In this document: positions 29,806 to 38,965 of the stretch, in pieces
Numbering within the stretch: the stretch's first letter is position 1
Layout: the number at the start of each line of letters is the position of its first letter
Assembly: GCA_934747965.1 (NCBI GenBank)
Contig: CAKVHI010000001.1
Coordinates: 215,619 to 279,618 of the forward strand
Direction of reading: 5' to 3'
Origin: an uncultured Clostridia bacterium
GTDB taxonomy: Bacteria > Bacillota > Clostridia > Christensenellales > UBA1242
Length of the DNA: 64,000 nucleotides
The notes under the pieces: model-generated
What the model saw: only the letters and a program-made list of their open reading frames with translations
The model's database searches: none
What the model was told of the DNA's origin: nothing
Translations under genes and position numbers: made by a program

Positions 29806-30549
29806 ATGAAAAATTTTTTGAAAACCTTAAAGAATTTTGCCGAAGATTTACTTTTTCCGAAAAATATTCACTGCATTTGTTGTGGCAGTGAAATTTTTGA
29901 TAATGAAAGATTTTGTTTGTGTGATAATTGTTTAAGCAAACTTCAATTTTTGGACAACTTTAACTATTGCAAAGTTTGTGGAACAAAAATAACTGGCTGT
30001 GGCGACTTGTGTGAAAGATGTGTTAAAAACACTTTCACAAGTTTTAAGATAGCAAGAGCTGTTTTTGTTTATGAGGAAAATATGGTTAATATTGTTCACA
30101 ATCTTAAATATAACAACAAACAATATTTATCTAATGCTCTAAGCAATTTACTATTTGATTTCTTTGTTCACCATGAAGAGCTTTTAGATGCCGACATAAT
30201 AATTCCTGTTCCTCTTCACAAAACCAAGTTGAAGAAACGAGGTTATAATCAAACTGAACTTTTGCTTGAAAGTTTTAAAGAAAAATTTAATGTTCGTTTT
30301 GATGTTGCAGTGAAAATTAAGGAAACAGACAGCCAACGAACAAAAACTGCGCAAGAAAGATTTGAGAATATGAAAAATTGCTTTGAAATTGTTAAACCCG
30401 AATTAATCAAAAACAAAAAAGTTTTAATTTGTGATGATGTTTTCACAACAGGTGCAACTTGTGGAAGTTTGGCAAGAACGCTTTTGAAAAGTGGTGCAAA
30501 ACAAGTTAAGTGTTTAACACTTTGCAACACCACAAAAAAAATGTTTTAA
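29806..30549 (+). CDS. ComF family phosphoribosyltransferase-like protein
   Basis: 247 residues. An N-terminal zinc-ribbon-like Cys cluster (CICCGSEIF, CLCDNC, CKVCGTKITGCGDLCERC) precedes a PRTase fold with the PRPP loop VLICDDVFTTGAT. ComF proteins support DNA uptake or processing during natural competence, though the domain is widespread and competence cannot be inferred from it alone. No other com genes are seen here. Confidence 0.9.
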   Translation: MKNFLKTLKNFAEDLLFPKNIHCICCGSEIFDNERFCLCDNCLSKLQFLDNFNYCKVCGTKITGCGDLCERCVKNTFTSFKIARAVFVYEENMVNIVHNLKYNNKQYLSNALSNLLFDFFVHHEELLDADIIIPVPLHKTKLKKRGYNQTELLLESFKEKFNVRFDVAVKIKETDSQRTKTAQERFENMKNCFEIVKPELIKNKKVLICDDVFTTGATCGSLARTLLKSGAKQVKCLTLCNTTKKMF

Positions 30550-30611
30550 ACTAAGAAAAAAATTTTAATGAAAAAAAAGAACATTGTGAGTTTATTTTTG
30601 AAACTAATAAA

Positions 30612-30648
30612 AAGGGACTTTGCTTTAATGCATTGTCCTTGTTTTTTA
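30612..30648 (+). terminator. Intrinsic terminator of the comF operon
   Basis: AAGGGAC (30612-30618) pairs with GTCCTT (30635-30640), T run follows. Confidence 0.7.
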
Positions 30649-30700
30649 TTATGCAAGTTTAAAATCTGATAAATCTTATTATTCCTAATAATATTTTTGA

Positions 30701-31288
30701 TTAAACTTCTTTTCTGTCAAAGAAAGATCTTTGCAAAGTCGCACTGTCAACATATTCTATTTCAGCCCCCAAACTTATACCTTGCGCAAGCCTTGAAACT
30801 TTAATGCCTAAAGGTTTTAAAAGTTTTGCCAAATATAAACTTGTTGCTTCGCCTTCAACATCTGTGCCCAAAGCAAGCACAACTTCATTTACATCTCCAC
30901 CTGAAACCCGTTTTAAAAGAGAATTTATATTTAAGTCATCTGGAGATATATTTTTTATTGGACTAAGTGTTCCGTTAAGCACATGAAAAAGAGCATTAAA
31001 ATTTTTTATTTTTTCAAAATTCTTAATGTCTTTACTTTCTTTTACAACACAAATTATATCACTTTTTCGGTTTTCACAAATTTCACAAATTTCATTTGTT
31101 GTGAAATTTCCACAAATTTTGCAAAGTTTGATTTTGTCTTTTACATTCAAAATATTTCTTGCCAAACTCTCAGCGTCCTCTTTAGACATATTTATTATTG
31201 AATAAGCATATCTTTCAGCCGTTTTAAGCCCTACTGTTGGAAGTTTTGTGAAACTGTTAATTAATTTATCAAAATCTTGGCTAATCAT
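30701..31288 (-). CDS. recR: Recombination protein RecR
   Basis: 195 residues, usual size. HhH segment (LINSFTKLPTVGLKTAERYA), Cys4 zinc motif (CKICGNFTTNEICEIC), then a Toprim domain (CVVKESKDIKNFEKI; ALGTDVEGEATSLYL). With RecO it loads RecA onto gapped DNA. Third gene of the conserved dnaX-ybaB-recR operon, 2 bp after ybaB. Confidence 0.96.
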   Translation of the reverse strand: MISQDFDKLINSFTKLPTVGLKTAERYAYSIINMSKEDAESLARNILNVKDKIKLCKICGNFTTNEICEICENRKSDIICVVKESKDIKNFEKIKNFNALFHVLNGTLSPIKNISPDDLNINSLLKRVSGGDVNEVVLALGTDVEGEATSLYLAKLLKPLGIKVSRLAQGISLGAEIEYVDSATLQRSFFDRKEV

Positions 31289-31290
31289 TG

Positions 31291-31626
31291 TTAAAAGGGC
31301 AAATTCCCCATATCTCCCATCGTAGATTTTTTAAGTTCATCTATTTTTTGACTTGCATCGTTAAAGCACGCTTTAATCATATCTTCAAGCATTTCAGTAT
31401 CTTCTGGGTCAACAATTTGAGGATCTATTTTGATTGAAACAATTTCTTTTTTACCATTAAGTTCAAGATTAATCATTCCACCACCAGCAGTGCTTGAAAC
31501 TGTTGAAGATTCAAGTTCTTCTTGTTTTTTTTGCATTTCTTCTTGCATCTTTTGTGCTTGTTGCATAAGTTTTTGCATGTTCATGCCACCCATTGAGCCA
31601 CCAAAGCCACCTCTAAAATTATTCAT
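31291..31626 (-). CDS. YbaB/EbfC nucleoid-associated protein
   Basis: 111 residues, beginning with Gly/Met-rich MNNFRGGFGGSMGGMNMQKLMQQAQKM, then the family core (STAGGGMINLELNGKKEIVSIKIDP; LEDMIKACFNDASQKI). Dimeric DNA-binding protein. Lies 3 bp after dnaX and 2 bp before recR. Confidence 0.95.
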   Translation of the reverse strand: MNNFRGGFGGSMGGMNMQKLMQQAQKMQEEMQKKQEELESSTVSSTAGGGMINLELNGKKEIVSIKIDPQIVDPEDTEMLEDMIKACFNDASQKIDELKKSTMGDMGNLPF

Positions 31627-31629
31627 AAA

Positions 31630-33126
31630 TTACTCCTTTATTTCTATTTCACTAAATTTTTGCTTTAGAACACTGACAGTGTCTTGTTCTTCAATTTTTT
31701 TGTTAAAGATGTAACATATTTTTACATTACTCTCTTTTATTATATCATTAATTAAGTTTTTATTATCCACATTTTCTAAAATTTCTTTATTGTTTTCGCC
31801 ATCAAAAGTAATTTTAAGCAAATTATCCTCAATTTCTGCTTGAGTAAAACTTTGATAAATAGAGCTTAAAAGATGACAATTATTTTCTCGTAAATACTTT
31901 AATATTTTTGCAACTAACGACTTAGCACTTGCATCTTTTGATTCTAAAATCTTGTTTGTTTCATCCTTCGTAATTAAATCTTTTTTTTTATCTTCAAACT
32001 TATCTTCAACTATCGTTTTTTTTTGTAAAGAATTTTCATTTTCAATTTTAAGCAAAGATAACAATGTTATTTCAAGCATAGTTTTTGCATCAATCGAAAA
32101 TTTAAGTTGTGTTTCTATGTTAGAAAGTTTTGTCATTATATTTAACAAATCTTCTTGTGAAAATTTGTCGGCTTGATTTTTTATTTTTGAATAATAATCA
32201 TCTGGCATCATCAAAAATTTCTGAGAATTGTTAACAGTTTTTACAACAAGCAAGGTTTTTAAATGACTTAATATTTCTTTGTTTAAGATAGTAAAATTTT
32301 TGCCACTTAGTGCTAAATCATGAAGTTCAACCAAAAGATCTTCTCCATTATTGTTTGCAATAGCATCACAAAGTTTTATTAAACTATCTAAATTTGACGC
32401 CCCAAGTGCTTTCAAGCAATTTTCATAAGTTACATTTTTGTTTGAGTATGCAACACATAAATCAGCAACCGACAAAGTATCCCTAACACTTCCTTCCCCA
32501 CGAGAAGCAATAAGATTTAGGGCTTCTTGTTCAAAATTAATTTGTTTTTCCTTAAAAATTTTTGCAAGCAAATTAACCAAATCTTGGTTGGATACCAACT
32601 TAAAGTCAAAACGCATACATCTTGAAAGAATTGTTTTTGGAAGTTTATGCACTTCGGTTGTGCAAAGAATAAAAATTGCATGTTTTGGTGGTTCTTCCAA
32701 AGTTTTTAAAAGTGCATTATAAGCACTGTCTGTTAACATATGCACTTCATCGATAATATACACTTTATATTTTCCAACAACTGGTGGATATTTGATTTTA
32801 TCACGAAGTTCCCTTATTTCATCAACTCGGTTGTTTGAAGCGGCATCAATTTCCAAAATATCAAGATTAGAATTTGAATTTAATTGCTTACAAACTTCAC
32901 ATTCAAGGCAAGGAGAGCCATTGACACTGTTCAAACAATTTATTGCTTTTGCAAAAATTTTGGCTGTGCTGGTTTTTCCCGTTCCCCTTGTTCCACAAAA
33001 CAAATAGGCATGACTCAAACTTTGAGTTAAAATTTGATTTTTTAAAGTTGTTACAATATGGTCTTGCCCAATAACTTCATCAAAATTTTTTGGGCGATAC
33101 TCCCTGTATAAAGCTAAATTTATCAT
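31630..33126 (-). CDS. dnaX: DNA polymerase III subunit gamma/tau
   Basis: 498 residues. AAA+ clamp-loader core with Walker A GTRGTGKTSTAK (about 45-56), zinc Cys cluster (CLECEVC), DEVHML Walker B and sensor SRCMRFDFK. It loads the beta clamp (dnaN at 47848) onto primed DNA. The C-terminal part (about 370-498) is the short tau-like region. SD AAGGAAG precedes the ATG. No slippery frameshift site was found by eye, but I did not exclude one. Confidence 0.95.
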   Translation of the reverse strand: MINLALYREYRPKNFDEVIGQDHIVTTLKNQILTQSLSHAYLFCGTRGTGKTSTAKIFAKAINCLNSVNGSPCLECEVCKQLNSNSNLDILEIDAASNNRVDEIRELRDKIKYPPVVGKYKVYIIDEVHMLTDSAYNALLKTLEEPPKHAIFILCTTEVHKLPKTILSRCMRFDFKLVSNQDLVNLLAKIFKEKQINFEQEALNLIASRGEGSVRDTLSVADLCVAYSNKNVTYENCLKALGASNLDSLIKLCDAIANNNGEDLLVELHDLALSGKNFTILNKEILSHLKTLLVVKTVNNSQKFLMMPDDYYSKIKNQADKFSQEDLLNIMTKLSNIETQLKFSIDAKTMLEITLLSLLKIENENSLQKKTIVEDKFEDKKKDLITKDETNKILESKDASAKSLVAKILKYLRENNCHLLSSIYQSFTQAEIEDNLLKITFDGENNKEILENVDNKNLINDIIKESNVKICYIFNKKIEEQDTVSVLKQKFSEIEIKE

Positions 33127-33219
33127 CTTACTTCCTTAATTATATATATTAATATTATAACTTATTAAACGCATTTTTTCAAACAAATTTAAAAACATAA
33201 TTCAAACTTTTATAAAAAG

Positions 33220-33420
33220 TTATGTATCAAAAATTTTGTTTAAAATCTCTATCGTTCTTTTTCCTATTTCTTCTAAATAAAATTCTGAATTATTTTTTAA
33301 ATAATCTAGATACATTCCTGTCAAAGCATTAACAACGAAACTTAAGTTAAAAGCATTGATTTTAGAGTTTGAAATTAGCACTTGTTTGACAAACTTATAA
33401 CAGCATCTCTGATTAACTGT
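33220..33420 (-). pseudogene. TetR-family regulator, C-terminal remnant
   Basis: Reading from about 33420 to the stop at 33220-33222 gives ...INAFNLSFVVNALTGMYLDY and a helical tail ending EILNKIFDT, matching the ligand-binding C-terminus of TetR/AcrR regulators. The DNA-binding N-terminal half is missing and the upstream side is replaced by an ABC fragment on the other strand. Confidence 0.55.
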
Positions 33421-33504
33421 CTTGACCTTAATAGTTTGATGAATGACCCAAAAATTTTGATATTTGATGAACCCACAACAGGTCTTGACACTTTAATGCG
33501 TTAA
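33421..33504 (+). pseudogene. ABC-transporter ATPase remnant (Walker B region)
   Basis: Bases 33436-33504 translate as LMNDPKILIFDEPTTGLDTLMR then stop, an unmistakable Walker B/D-loop of an ABC ATPase. The Walker A and signature regions are absent, and the protein ends too early. It abuts a TetR remnant on the opposite strand. Bases 33127-33219, before the pair, hold nothing recognisable. Confidence 0.65.
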
Positions 33505-33538
33505 AAAATTAGGATAAACTATATCCCAATTCTTTTTT
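33503..33538. terminator. Bidirectional terminator
   Basis: AATTAGGAT/ATCCCAATT stem with one mismatch flanked by A and T runs, between the ABC remnant and the convergent VanZ-like gene. Confidence 0.7.
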
Positions 33539-33543
33539 ATATT

Positions 33544-34230
33544 TTAACTATTAAAATTTAATTCTGTCTGTTCTTCTTTTTGTGAAGTAACTTTAGAATT
33601 TTCAATAAGTTTTTGCTTTTCTATCTTTCTAGTTTTTGCTTTACATTTTTCAAAAGTTTTTTCATTCTCAAGATTTTCAGATTTTTCATTAATTTTGCTT
33701 TTCTTTCTAACAAAAAAGTTTTTTATCTTATGGCAAATATTCAAACAAACACAGCCAATTCCAGCACCCAAAACATTCCAACAAATATCAATAACCGTAG
33801 GGTATCTTCCAAAAGGCAAAATCATCTGACAAACTTCTATGGTAGCGCTCAATAAAAGTCCAGCCAATAAGGCTAATTTTGCTGTTTTTTTGCCTCTAGC
33901 CTTTGCATTTTGACAAGCCATAACGCCAAGCGGAGCCAACATTAAGCAATTAACCAAAACTTCAAAAGAGTCTAATGCACCCAAACCTAAACTAAACATA
34001 CGATTAAACCAAGGCGAACTTGCGTGAAAATCAAGTGTAAGCATAAAATTTTGAAAGTTTCGTGTTGGCAATGCAAGAAGAAGAGCAAACGCACTAAAAG
34101 AAATCATCCCGATAATTGATAATATCTTGTTGACCTTTTGATTTTTACAAAATAACGAAAATGCAGCAGGAACGCCTACAAAACAAGTTGCAGTTATTCC
34201 TAAAATAGCAAAAGCTGAAATAGTAATCAT
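33544..34230 (-). CDS. VanZ-like membrane protein
   Basis: 228 residues from the ATG at 34230, preferred over an in-frame start 45 bases upstream because AAAGAGG precedes it. About five membrane segments lie in the first 165 residues, with the VanZ pattern: NCLMLAPLGVMACQ ... LLSATIEVCQMILPFGRYPTVIDICWNVLGAGIG. A cytoplasmic charged tail of about 60 residues (Lys/Glu-rich) follows. VanZ homologues are associated with glycopeptide tolerance in some bacteria, but most have no known role. Confidence 0.82.
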   Translation of the reverse strand: MITISAFAILGITATCFVGVPAAFSLFCKNQKVNKILSIIGMISFSAFALLLALPTRNFQNFMLTLDFHASSPWFNRMFSLGLGALDSFEVLVNCLMLAPLGVMACQNAKARGKKTAKLALLAGLLLSATIEVCQMILPFGRYPTVIDICWNVLGAGIGCVCLNICHKIKNFFVRKKSKINEKSENLENEKTFEKCKAKTRKIEKQKLIENSKVTSQKEEQTELNFNS

Positions 34231-34294
34231 AATTCCCTCTTTAAAGATAATACCACAACAACAATTAAAAATCAATAGTAATTTATGAAAATAA

Positions 34295-34330
34295 AAACAA
34301 GCACAAAATAAACTTTATTTTGGCTTGTTT
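34295..34330 (-). terminator. Long hairpin, likely terminator
   Basis: AAACAAGC (34295-34302) pairs with GCTTGTTT (34323-34330), with a further A/T inner stem; on the minus strand a T-rich tail follows. Confidence 0.6.
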
Positions 34331-34417
34331 AATTATATTATCCGAAATTATCGGAAAGTGGGGCGAAACCACATTTACCAGCAACTGATGATTTTTCAAA
34401 CAATAATCAGTTTAGAA

Positions 34418-34447
34418 AAATCAAGTTTGCAAACGCAAACTTGATTT
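34418..34447 (-). terminator. Perfect 13-bp hairpin with T tail
   Basis: AAATCAAGTTTGC (34418-34430) and its exact complement (34435-34447) with a 4-nt loop; TTTTTC follows on the minus strand. It ends the decayed gene to its right. Another small inverted repeat, AACTGAT/ATCAGTT, lies at 34383-34412. Confidence 0.75.
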
Positions 34448-34485
34448 GTAATTGAAACGAACAAAGCAATTTCACATTGTTTATA

Positions 34486-37076
34486 TTATTTTATTTTCTT
34501 AAAAACATAATATTCTGGATCCATGCCTGCGTAAATGTAATTTCCCATTTTCCATTCCATAAGCATAAATTCTTCCCCGTTCACGTTTTTGAAAATATAT
34601 TTAGAAACGACATTTTTAGTTAAGTCTATTTACACTCCTTTAGACCATTTATCATGCCATTCTTTTCCATTAAAATGTGTTCTAACAACACTCCCGTCTT
34701 CAAAGAATTCAATCGTTTTTAACCATAAATCTTCGCTGTCTGAATGTTCTTTTTTGAAATCTTCAATCTTTTCACAATAATCTACAGATTTCCATTTTCC
34801 TATAACCTTTTCATCAAAAACAAAAGGAATATTTATGTCATCACTTTTTACAAAATCGGAAATTTTATAAACCTTTGAAGAAATCTTTTTAAGCACGCAA
34901 ATATAATTTTCGCCATCTTCGTGAACAAAAATAAACATAAACATATTGTTTTCCGCATTTTTTGTGATATAGTCAAAGCACAAAATTGGGTCATCCCCTC
35001 CACGATGAATTAATAACTTTCCTTTTGTCCACCAAATGAAAAACTTTGAATGTAACTGCCATATCTTTAGGTCCGTAACCTTCAGGGAAGCCAAAAGCCA
35101 ATTTAACAAACGAACCCGCTGGGATTTTTGTAACTCCACCACAAATGTTAAGATTAAGCTCGTAAGTAGAACTACTTAAAATATCCGCACTCTCAACATT
35201 TAAAGTTTCTTTAGCATTTTCTTTCATTTGACTACTTAACGTTTCTGCTGGCTTTTTAGCAACCAAAACTATTTGGCTTCTTTGATTTTGAGCATTTGCT
35301 TTCCATTTCCATCCAAAAATCCTGTCATGCTCAAATCTTGATTATCAATCAAAACAGGGCTTGCAACAACATTAATATAAAGCCTATTGTCATCAAAAAC
35401 TTTACTGCACACAGCATAGGGTCTTGCAAAATACAAACTTGCAAAATGCGGAGCAATTTCTCCGTTTTTGCTTACTAAATTTATTGGAAGAAATTTGTAA
35501 GACAAAGAATCATGTTCATACATTTTGCTAGGTGTAAATTTAAAAGAAATTGTTTTGTTTCCGTCAAAAATTAAATTTTCAACTTTAACATAATCATACA
35601 AATTTTTAGATTTTTCATTATATACATAAACAGAAATGTTTTTACTGCTATCTTTAATTCTTAATCCTGCGTTATATTCTATAGTAATATCAAAAGCGTT
35701 TTCAATCCATAATTGTTGTTGGCTCTGGCGACATACTTAACACTTTTGGAGCATTTGCATCAGCATTATAATGTTCATTAACAATCATATCACTTTTTGC
35801 AATAACTTTAGTTTCATCAAACACAGAATAAACAACATAATCACTACACCATATCTGGAACTTGAGTTGTTGCAAAAAATTGAGCGCTAAAAACATTAGA
35901 ATTATTTTCAAAAGTGTTTTCTAAATCATAAACATACAAGCAAAAACCATTATTCAATCCAACATAATTACCATTATCATCAAAATATTCGTGCCTTGCA
36001 ACAATATATAAACCATCATCTTTCATGGCTTTTGCACTTGAATAATTTTTATATGAATAATCAATTATTTGAGTTGTTCTGTAATTCAAACTAGCATAAC
36101 TCACTTCGGTTTTTATTTCTTCAGTGCCATAATCAAAACTTGCAAGTGTTGGATATGAGAATTCAAATCCACTGTTAGAAATTGTTTTGCTTTCTTTATA
36201 TTCATTGCAGTTTTCATTTCCAAGCAAAACATAATCATTAACTTTTTTAGAACTATCACTTAGTGTGGAATTAACCAAATACCACTTTCCTAAAACTTTA
36301 ACTTTGTTACAAGCATGAGACTCAACAGCTCCAGCAGAATTGTAAATATAACCTATAACTTCAATACATTCAATATTTTGTTCATCCATTAAAAGTTTAA
36401 AACTTTTTGAATATCCTTCACAAACGCTAAAACCATTTACTAAAGCCCCATAAGATGTTCTAATTTGGGCCTTTTGTTTGCTCGAGCCGTCTGCTTCAAA
36501 ACTGTATGTAGATTTGTCACATAGAATTTTATTTGCTTCAATAATCTTTTCTTTGATTGTTGATTTTTCAAAAATTTTTAAATTAATTTCCCTTAAAACA
36601 GAATTAAAACTTTCAATATCGTTTTCTAACTCAAAAAAGTTTTCATATCCCAACAAAAAGCTATTATTTCTTCCAGCATCAATGTATGCAAAATATTCGT
36701 TTTCATTAGTTTTTAAACTTAAAGAAATTTTGTCAAAATCAACATAAAAAAGTTTAGGATTATCCAAATAGAAAGCGTCCCCGCAGCACCAAAATCTTTA
36801 AGAATTTGACTGTTACCATTTTGATACATTAAAACTGAACTTGTGTCTAAAACACTATTTTTTAATAAATCATAACTTTTATTTAAACGAAAGTCGTCAT
36901 TTTCTTTCATCTTTTCAAAAGCATTTTCTTTGACTGCTCGTTTAATTGTGCATAAAACACCGATTTTTCTTCCGATAAAGCATATATTTAATTATTTTTG
37001 CTAAGATTTATAGGAAGAATTAACATAACGCAGAAAGATAAAACTAAAATAAAACTAAATAAAAACTTTTTCTCAT
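34486..37076 (-). pseudogene. Decayed secreted transglutaminase-like protein with a BlaR1-like C-terminal domain
   Basis: The coding trace runs from an ATG at 37076 (signal-like MRKSFYLVLF...) to a stop at 34486, but changes frame many times. Breaks are near 37045, 36960, 36750, 35870, 35650, 35268 and 35020-35140, plus an in-frame TAA at 34630-34632 after WSKGV; the frame then reads on for 47 codons. The longest intact piece (35844-36767) has a transglutaminase-like core: GFSVCEGYSKSFKLL, SHACNKVKVLGKWYLVNSTLSD. The C-terminal part (KVIGKWKSVDYCEKIEDFKKE ... MGNYIYAGMDPEYYVFKK) resembles the domain at the end of some BlaR1-like proteins. A nine-base C tract (37083-37091) lies just before the start. 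Confidence 0.8.
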
Positions 37077-37082
37077 ACCACA

Positions 37083-37091
37083 CCCCCCCCC
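37083..37091. repeat. Homopolymer of nine C (G on the minus strand)
   Basis: It lies 7 nt upstream of the ATG of the decayed gene, where a ribosome-binding site would be. In so AT-rich a genome such a tract is unexpected. Confidence 0.9.
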
Positions 37092-37207
37092 AATTAAGTC
37101 AATATTTTTTGAATATAAAAATTTAAGAAAGTGATAATAAAAATTTAAAAATTTAATTTCCAAAAAGTAAAATTTAATAAACAAAATCCTTACGAAATTT
37201 GTCGAAA

Positions 37208-37238
37208 TTGATAAACCAATTGCTTTTTATGTTATATT
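37208..37238 (+). promoter_or_regulatory. Promoter of the 284-residue membrane gene, leaderless arrangement
   Basis: Extended -10 TGT-TATATT (37230-37238), 6 nt before ATG 37245; a TTGATA at 37208-37213 is 19 bp upstream, longer than usual. Confidence 0.55.
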
Positions 37239-37244
37239 GTAATT

Positions 37245-38099
37245 ATGACAAAAAAAGAATATAAACAGTTTAAGAAGCAAATAAACGAATCATTTAATGG
37301 TTTAATATCTGAAAAGTTAAAAAAATTAAAAAAATTAGAATTTTTATTTGAATTACCTATCTTATTATTGCTTTTTGCTGGATTTGTAATTCAATTTTTC
37401 ATTTCTTGGTTTAGCTACATACTTTTAGCGATACTAGTTATTTACATTATCTTTAACGCAACTTTTTGTGCGTTAATCGATAAAGAATTAAAAAAAATTA
37501 CCAAAGAATCTTTTATATATTTTAAATTATGCGATTTTTTTACTAAAAATGGTTTCGAGTTGGCTACATATTTAGTAATATTTTTTTCGGCATTTTTAAT
37601 ATTCTTATTCTCTCCAGATTTTAATAAAGAAATAATTAATACTATTAATATTGCATTTTGTTCTATTGTCCTTTCACTTTACACTTTTGTTTTGCCTATG
37701 GCTCATAAATACTTAAAAGAACAAGAAGAAAAAATTAAACATCATAATCAAAATGTTAATTTCTTTACTCTGCAAGGGGAAATATACAGTAATAAATGTT
37801 ATGTAAATTCTTTATTTTCAAAAATTATAACTATGATAATAATTTTTATATTTTCTGAAATAATTTATTTTTTGCAAATCTTTTTATTTACGCTAATTGC
37901 TTATTTTTGCTTTTTTTATACGATCACAACTTTAGTAAAATTATCTCTAGTAATTAAAACGATTTATCGATTTAATATAAAAGAGTTAGAAATTGATATG
38001 TATAACGATTGTATAGATCATGGACTTTTGAGTGGAAAAAGATTTAAGAAAAATAAAAATTTAAAATCAAACAAAATAAATAAAACTAGACAAAAATAA
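37245..38099 (+). CDS. Four-to-six-helix membrane protein, unknown
   Basis: 284 residues. Hydrophobic segments at about 36-56, 56-76, 104-124, 133-153, 192-215 and 215-237; Lys-rich at both ends. No motif recognised. It is very rich in Ile, Phe and Lys, more so than its neighbours, and lies alone between a decayed gene and a tRNA cluster, so it may be acquired. No SD; the -10 box is 6 nt upstream. Confidence 0.65.
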   Translation: MTKKEYKQFKKQINESFNGLISEKLKKLKKLEFLFELPILLLLFAGFVIQFFISWFSYILLAILVIYIIFNATFCALIDKELKKITKESFIYFKLCDFFTKNGFELATYLVIFFSAFLIFLFSPDFNKEIINTINIAFCSIVLSLYTFVLPMAHKYLKEQEEKIKHHNQNVNFFTLQGEIYSNKCYVNSLFSKIITMIIIFIFSEIIYFLQIFLFTLIAYFCFFYTITTLVKLSLVIKTIYRFNIKELEIDMYNDCIDHGLLSGKRFKKNKNLKSNKINKTRQK

Positions 38100-38266
38100 A
38101 TATTAATTTTTTGACATTCTTATAGAATGTAATGAATTATTAATTATAAAGTGTTAAAAAGAGAAAAGATTAAAATAAAAATCAAAAATGATAAAAAAAT
38201 TATAAAATTTTTCTCTTAAAATATTCTTAATTCCTTTATTTTATAAAAAAAGTTTAATAATTAGAA

Positions 38267-38405
38267 TGAGTACGAAGTCCCCCCCCCCCGAGGGGCGAGC
38301 CCGTTAAGAAAATAACACAGTGTGTTGTTTTTAGGAAGCGAGCGGGAGCAACTTGTTGCGGTCTGGGTCCGACAGGAGTTAAGTCCAATGGACTTAAAAT
38401 CCCTC
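38267..38405. repeat. GC-rich segment with partial tRNA-Leu copies
   Basis: Bases 38269-38289 (GTACGAAGT, then a C run and CGAGG) resemble the T-arm/variable-arm part of the tRNA-Leu at 38459-38480 in the same orientation. Bases 38390-38405 (GGACTTAAAATCCCTC) are the exact reverse complement of its anticodon arm at 38478-38493. An 11-base C tract spans 38279-38289. Between them are small inverted repeats, e.g. AACACAGTGTGTT at 38311-38323. The AT-rich remainder of 38100-38266 shows nothing. Confidence 0.65.
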
Positions 38406-38417
38406 TAATAAAAAAAA

Positions 38418-38433
38418 TGACTATTCCTAGTCA
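38418..38433 (-). terminator. Terminator of the tRNA Gly-Cys-Leu cluster
   Basis: TGACTA/TAGTCA stem with a 4-nt loop; T run follows on the minus strand. Nearly identical to the terminator after tRNA-Arg at 46432. Confidence 0.85.
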
Positions 38434-38435
38434 TC

Positions 38436-38522
38436 TGGTGCCGGGGACCGGACTTGAACCGGTACGAAGTTTCCCCCGAGGGATTTTAAGTCCCTTGCGT
38501 CTGCCTATTCCGCCACCTCGGC
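38436..38522 (-). tRNA. tRNA-Leu (anticodon UAA)
   Basis: 87 nt with encoded CCA. The anticodon loop reads CTTAAAAT within GGGAC...CCC, a long variable arm (TCGGGGGAAACTTCGT) is present as expected for Leu, and the T-arm is GGTTCAAGTCC. One A-C mismatch occurs in the acceptor stem. Confidence 0.93.
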
Positions 38523-38565
38523 ATATAGTAAGGCTTTTGTCTTTTGTTTGATTTCGTAAAGAAAT

Positions 38566-38640
38566 TGGAGGCACCACCCAGATTCGAACTGGGGCATAAA
38601 GGTTTTGCAGACCTTGGCCTTACCGCTTGGCTATGGTGCC
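38566..38640 (-). tRNA. tRNA-Cys (anticodon GCA)
   Basis: 75 nt with encoded CCA; acceptor GGCACCA/TGGTGCC, anticodon loop CTGCAAA, T-loop TTCGAAT. Confidence 0.95.
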
Positions 38641-38647
38641 AAAAAAT

Positions 38648-38722
38648 TGGAGCGGAAGACGAGATTCGAACTCGCGACATTTGCCTTGGCAAGGCAACGC
38701 TCTACCACTGAGCCACTCCCGC
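38648..38722 (-). tRNA. tRNA-Gly (anticodon GCC)
   Basis: 75 nt with encoded CCA; starts GCGGGAGTGGCTCAGTGGTA, anticodon stem TTGCC/GGCAA around TTGCCAA, T-loop TTCGAAT. First in the three-tRNA transcript. Confidence 0.95.
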
Positions 38723-38736
38723 ATAATAACGAATAA

Positions 38737-38765
38737 AGTATATATTAATTTAAAACTTTTGTCAA
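38737..38765 (-). promoter_or_regulatory. Promoter of the tRNA Gly-Cys-Leu cluster
   Basis: Minus strand TTGACA (38760-38765), 17-bp spacer, TATACT (38737-38742), 14 nt before the tRNA-Gly 5' end. Confidence 0.8.
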
Positions 38766-38965
38766 CAGTTTTTTATAATTTTTAATTTTTATTTTGTTTT
38801 AATAAAAAATATTATACTATTGTTATTATTCTCAATTATTCTTTTTATATTTATATGAAAAATATACTAAAATAGTTATTAAAAGATTTTGTAAAAATGT
38901 TTTTGTAAAATATTTATTTTTGTAAAAAAATGCCAGAAATAAAATTTATTTCAAGCATTCAATTT

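Noticed and set aside
38267..38405. Group I intron in tRNA-Leu(UAA)
   Set aside because: The tRNA is uninterrupted and the nearby GC-rich piece is too short and lacks recognisable intron core pairing.
38486..38692. A 68-codon reading frame across the tRNA cluster
   Set aside because: It covers three clear tRNA genes on the same strand and is not a protein gene.
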